DNA of 64,000 bases from Bremerella sp. TYQ1 (GTDB taxonomy: Bacteria; Planctomycetota; Planctomycetia; Pirellulales; Pirellulaceae). The notes beneath the pieces are model-generated. The model was not told where the DNA came from. It did no database searches and saw only the letters and a list, made by a program, of their open reading frames with translations. Shown piece after piece: positions 61,278 through 64,000 of the stretch. The stretch covers positions 6,283,001 to 6,347,000 of the forward strand of contig NZ_CP083740.1 of assembly GCF_020150455.1 (NCBI RefSeq), in the 5' to 3' direction. The position numbers were made by a program, and so were the translations under genes. Position 1 is the stretch's first letter; every line of letters starts with the position of its first letter.

Positions 61278-61295
61278 GTGGAGTGAACGAAACGC

Positions 61296-62183
61296 CTATT
61301 CGACAAGATCTTTCAAATGGAAATGAAACTTGCCGAGCTTGCCACCGTAGTTGCCGGCCGAAATGGCGAGAACACCTTCGATGGCGGCAGCGTTCATTGC
61401 CGCTTTCATGCCGGCGGCAACCGCTTCTTCGTTGGTGCCATCCAGCACAATTTCCAGAACGCAGTTGGCACCTTCGACCACTTGCGAGTCGACCCTGCCG
61501 CGAAGCGTTGGGCAGTTGGTATCGGAAGTCGATGCACGCAGCGCTTTGTACTTCGAGCCCACTTTGCTCCCGCTGCGGGCGACTCCGCCGGGGAACGGAG
61601 CGATCACGTCCGGCAGTTCCGCTAACGCATCGACCGCACGTAGAGCCGCCGTCAACGCCGTGGCCTGGTCGACCGCTTGGAAGATAATGTTGCCGCCAGC
61701 TACCCCTTTCTCGATGCCAAGCGATTCGACGCAAACGAATTCGCCATCCATCACGGGGATTCGCCAATACCGGGTATCGCCGACCACTTTACTCTTCTGA
61801 AAGCCATCGCCGAAATAACGAAGCGACTTACCCAGTGGCATGCGTTTTTCCGAGTCCGGCAGGCCATCGAACAGAGCGGTCGAAGCACATGTCATCACGC
61901 ACTGTCCGACCCGATTGCTGATCGCTTTGCCAAGGGCATCGGCTGAAAATCCGAACGCCAGAACGCTTGCCCCAGGGCGACCGTCCGGTGTTTCGTCGGC
62001 GGAAAGATGCCGTTCGACGCCTACTTCCGCGTCGCAGGCAATCACGCTGCTGCCGTAGCCGCACAGTTCGTTGGTGGCCGCGGCGAGCCAATGGTCGTCA
62101 AACGCGGTTAAGATCAACCGGGTATAGACCATCCCAAACGCTTCGGCGAACGTATCGACAATTTGCGTGTTGCCAATCTGCAC
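61296..62183 (-). CDS. ftr: Formylmethanofuran:tetrahydromethanopterin formyltransferase
   Basis: 295 residues from a GTG at 62183 with GGGGAAAG about 6 bases upstream; the frame stays open 41 codons further but the family length (about 297) supports this start. Key segments: VDTFAEAFGMVYTRLILTA, HWLAAATNELCGYGSSVIACDAEVGVE, GDTRYWRIPVMDGEF, and GANCVLEIVLDGTNEEAVAAGMKAAM. It moves the formyl group between the methanofuran and tetrahydromethanopterin cofactors of the C1 pathway known in methanogens, methylotrophs and planctomycetes. The other genes of that pathway are not in the window. Confidence 0.95.
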   Translation of the reverse strand: MQIGNTQIVDTFAEAFGMVYTRLILTAFDDHWLAAATNELCGYGSSVIACDAEVGVERHLSADETPDGRPGASVLAFGFSADALGKAISNRVGQCVMTCASTALFDGLPDSEKRMPLGKSLRYFGDGFQKSKVVGDTRYWRIPVMDGEFVCVESLGIEKGVAGGNIIFQAVDQATALTAALRAVDALAELPDVIAPFPGGVARSGSKVGSKYKALRASTSDTNCPTLRGRVDSQVVEGANCVLEIVLDGTNEEAVAAGMKAAMNAAAIEGVLAISAGNYGGKLGKFHFHLKDLVE

Positions 62184-62341
62184 AGCTACTTTCCCCGGAA
62201 TCGGACGAAAAAGACGAATCCCTATCTTCCCCCGATCCGCAAACGCTGCCAACCCCGCCCTGGGTAACCATTTCGGCTTCCACGATCTAGAATAGAGAAC
62301 ACCCATCCCGCCAACGCAAACGGTAACCCAACTCGGATTGA

Positions 62342-63760
62342 ATGACTGAAGAATCGAAAGCCGATCATCGCGTCGCCATCATTGGGGGCGGCATCTCAGG
62401 GCTCGCCGCTGCGCATCGCGTTCAGGAATTAGATCCTTCGGCCAAGATCACCCTCTTCGAAGCAGATAAAAAACTCGGCGGTGTCCTGCAAACTACCACG
62501 ACCGACGACGGTTACTTACTGGAAAACAGCGCCGATAACTTCATCACCAACCTGCCATTTGCATTGGATCTTTGCCGCCGACTCGGCTTGGAAGAAGATT
62601 TGCTGCCGACCAACGAGGCGTTACGCAAAGCCTTCGTCGTACGGCAAGGGAAATTGCATCCCGTGCCGGAAGGCTTCGTGTTGATGGCGCCTGGCAAGAT
62701 GTGGTCGGTCATTACAACGCCCATTCTATCCTGGTCCGGCAAGCTGCGTTTGGCCCGCGAGTTCTTTGTCCCGCGTCGCCAAGAGCAAACCGACGAGTGT
62801 CTCGAGTCGTTCGTCACACGACGCATGGGGAAAGAAGTTTACCAGCGTCTCGTGCAACCACTGATCGGTGGCATTTATACGGCCGATCCGACAAAGCTCA
62901 GCATCCAAGCGACACTGCGGCAGTTTGTGGAAATGGAACGAAAGCATGGCAGCTTGATCAAGGGAATGCAGCGTCGCGATCAGAACAATGGCAAGAAGAA
63001 CGAGAGCGGAGCTCGCTACTCGATGTTCGTCGCGCCGAGGTATGGCATGCGGCAATTGATCGAACGTCTCGTCGAGCGACTATCTGGTCACGACCTACGC
63101 TGCGAAACTCCCATTCAATCGATTCGGCGCAAGGGCGATTTGTGGATGGTCGATACGGCCACGCAGTCGCTTGAGTTCGATGCCGTTATCGTGGCATTGC
63201 CTGCTCCGCATGCCGCGAAGACGTTGGAAGCGTTTTCGGTCCTGGCCGAAAACCTTCAGGCAATTCCTTACGCGGGATGCAGCGTGGCCATCTTGGCCGT
63301 CGACGAAAAGCAAATTCGCCGCCCAGTGGCTGGGTTTGGGTTCGTGGTGCCAGAGATCGAGAACCGCAAGATATTGGCCGGCAGTTTTTCCAGCACCAAG
63401 TTCCCCGGCCGCGCTCCGGACGGCAAAGTGGTTATTCGTGTCTTCGTCGGCGGGGCCTGTCACCCTGAGTTGGCCGATCTGCCGGACGACGAAATGCGAC
63501 GCGTCGTGCTGCAAGAGCTGAACGAGTTGATTGGCTTGGAAGGGGAGCCCGAGAAGTTTCTGGTTACGCGCTGGATGGGCAAGATGCCGCAGTACCATCT
63601 TGGGCATCTCGATCGCGTTGCGACATTGGAAAGGGAATGCGGCAGTTTGCCTGGCTTGGAATTGGCCGGCAATGCTTACCGCGGCGTCGGCGTGCCGCAA
63701 TGTATTCAAAGTGGTGAGCAAGCCGCGGCGCGCGTCGTGGAGTATTTACGCAGCCGCTAG
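62342..63760 (+). CDS. hemY: Protoporphyrinogen oxidase, oxygen-dependent type
   Basis: 472 residues. FAD-binding start IIGGGISGLAAAHRVQEL and LFEADKKLGGVLQT, then LLENSADNFITNLP, RMGKEVYQRLVQPLIGGIYTADPTKLSIQATL and the C-terminal LELAGNAYRGVGVPQCIQSGEQAA. These match the PPO/HemY family, which oxidises protoporphyrinogen IX (or coproporphyrinogen III) with FAD. Divergent from ftr; its last 15 bases overlap the convergent gene at 63746. Confidence 0.95.
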   Translation: MTEESKADHRVAIIGGGISGLAAAHRVQELDPSAKITLFEADKKLGGVLQTTTTDDGYLLENSADNFITNLPFALDLCRRLGLEEDLLPTNEALRKAFVVRQGKLHPVPEGFVLMAPGKMWSVITTPILSWSGKLRLAREFFVPRRQEQTDECLESFVTRRMGKEVYQRLVQPLIGGIYTADPTKLSIQATLRQFVEMERKHGSLIKGMQRRDQNNGKKNESGARYSMFVAPRYGMRQLIERLVERLSGHDLRCETPIQSIRRKGDLWMVDTATQSLEFDAVIVALPAPHAAKTLEAFSVLAENLQAIPYAGCSVAILAVDEKQIRRPVAGFGFVVPEIENRKILAGSFSSTKFPGRAPDGKVVIRVFVGGACHPELADLPDDEMRRVVLQELNELIGLEGEPEKFLVTRWMGKMPQYHLGHLDRVATLERECGSLPGLELAGNAYRGVGVPQCIQSGEQAAARVVEYLRSR

Positions 63761-64000
63761 TTGAATGCTTGCCACTTCGCCACCAACAAACGCAACATCG
63801 AGTCCGCCTGCCGATTCTTTCGCTTTCTGCAGCGCACTCAAAGCGGCCTCAGGATCGTCATTGTAGGACTGGGCGAAAGCTTGCTGATCGGTGGCTGCTT
63901 GAATGGCAGCCGTTTGCGCGGCAATTTGCGAGAGCAGGCGTTGCCCTTCTTCCGACTGCTGCAACAACCCTTTGGCTTGTTGTGCGAATGCATCACCACC
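63746..64000 (-). CDS. Partial protein of unknown function, N-terminus beyond the window
   Basis: The frame is open from the window edge (GGDAFAQQAKGLLQQSEEGQ) to a stop at 63746. 84 residues are visible; helical and Gln/Ala-rich with AFAQSYNDDPEAALSALQKAKESAGGLDVAFVGGEV. A periplasmic helper or coiled-coil protein is possible, but I cannot name it. Its end overlaps hemY by 15 bases, a convergent overlap. Confidence 0.6.
   Translation of the reverse strand, partial: GGDAFAQQAKGLLQQSEEGQRLLSQIAAQTAAIQAATDQQAFAQSYNDDPEAALSALQKAKESAGGLDVAFVGGEVASIQLAAA

Noticed and set aside
1..64000. CRISPR arrays, insertion sequences, prophage or rRNA
   Set aside because: No regularly spaced repeats, transposase, integrase, phage structural genes or rRNA segments were noticed.

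Overview
The window reads as a chromosome segment of a planctomycete, most likely order Pirellulales (Blastopirellula/Bremerella-like; genus is a guess). Supporting signs are a DUF1559 protein with a pilin-type N-terminus, sulfatase, DUF1080 and SASA-type esterase genes, a thioredoxin/CxxCH/PDZ protein and a redoxin/cytochrome/Cu-monooxygenase fusion, a tetrahydromethanopterin C1 gene (ftr), and many small orphan membrane proteins. Genes lie in short operons on both strands. I see no IS element, prophage, CRISPR array, rRNA or plasmid functions. One tRNA (Gly-CCC) is present.

Layout. 0-8 kb: end of a DUF1080 protein, a low-complexity Tyr/Arg/Asp-rich exported protein, the Trx/PDZ protein, a PQQ-type propeller, a HAD phosphatase with a thioesterase, a HEAT-repeat protein and a class IV aminotransferase. 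8-11.4 kb: a ferrous iron operon (two tandem feoA genes, feoB, a FeoB-associated Cys-rich peptide) behind a Fur-box-like palindrome. 11.5-20.2 kb: a five-gene minus-strand operon (sulfatase, membrane protein, FAD oxidoreductase, SASA esterase, small exported protein), divergent from a 1002-residue glycoside-hydrolase-like protein; together they look like a sulfated-polysaccharide locus. 20-24.4 kb: bestrophin channel and universal stress protein, divergent from a NhaR-like LysR regulator that is followed by polyphosphate kinase 2; an ion/energy stress group.

24.4-30 kb: DUF1559 protein, groES-groEL, then three tandem paralogous small membrane proteins of a family I do not recognise. 30-34 kb: Gfo/Idh/MocA oxidoreductase, rhamnulokinase and a Kef-type antiporter. 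34.4-36 kb: APS/PAPS reductase, Rrf2 regulator and a small protein in one operon. 36-43 kb: ribBA, an exported esterase, an orphan protein, a 760-base hairpin-rich gap, and korA-korB (2-oxoacid:ferredoxin oxidoreductase). 43-49.5 kb: a coiled-coil membrane protein, a DCC-family protein, a second SASA esterase, tRNA-Gly, a transglutaminase/TPR protein, a nested RNA-like structure and a PilZ-like protein. 49.5-56.5 kb: the redoxin/heme/Cu-monooxygenase/EF-hand fusion, a Wza-like polysaccharide export protein with a TPR lipoprotein, and a REC-GGDEF-CBS diguanylate cyclase. 56.5-64 kb: prfB with its programmed frameshift, RidA, hisI, a truncated glycosyltransferase 2, an HTH protein, ftr, protoporphyrinogen oxidase, and a gene running off the end.

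The best candidates for something undescribed are the three-paralog membrane protein cluster (28.3-29.7 kb), the nested RNA structure at 48844-48909 and the hairpin-rich gap upstream of korA. All functions are inferred from motifs read by eye; no database search was possible.
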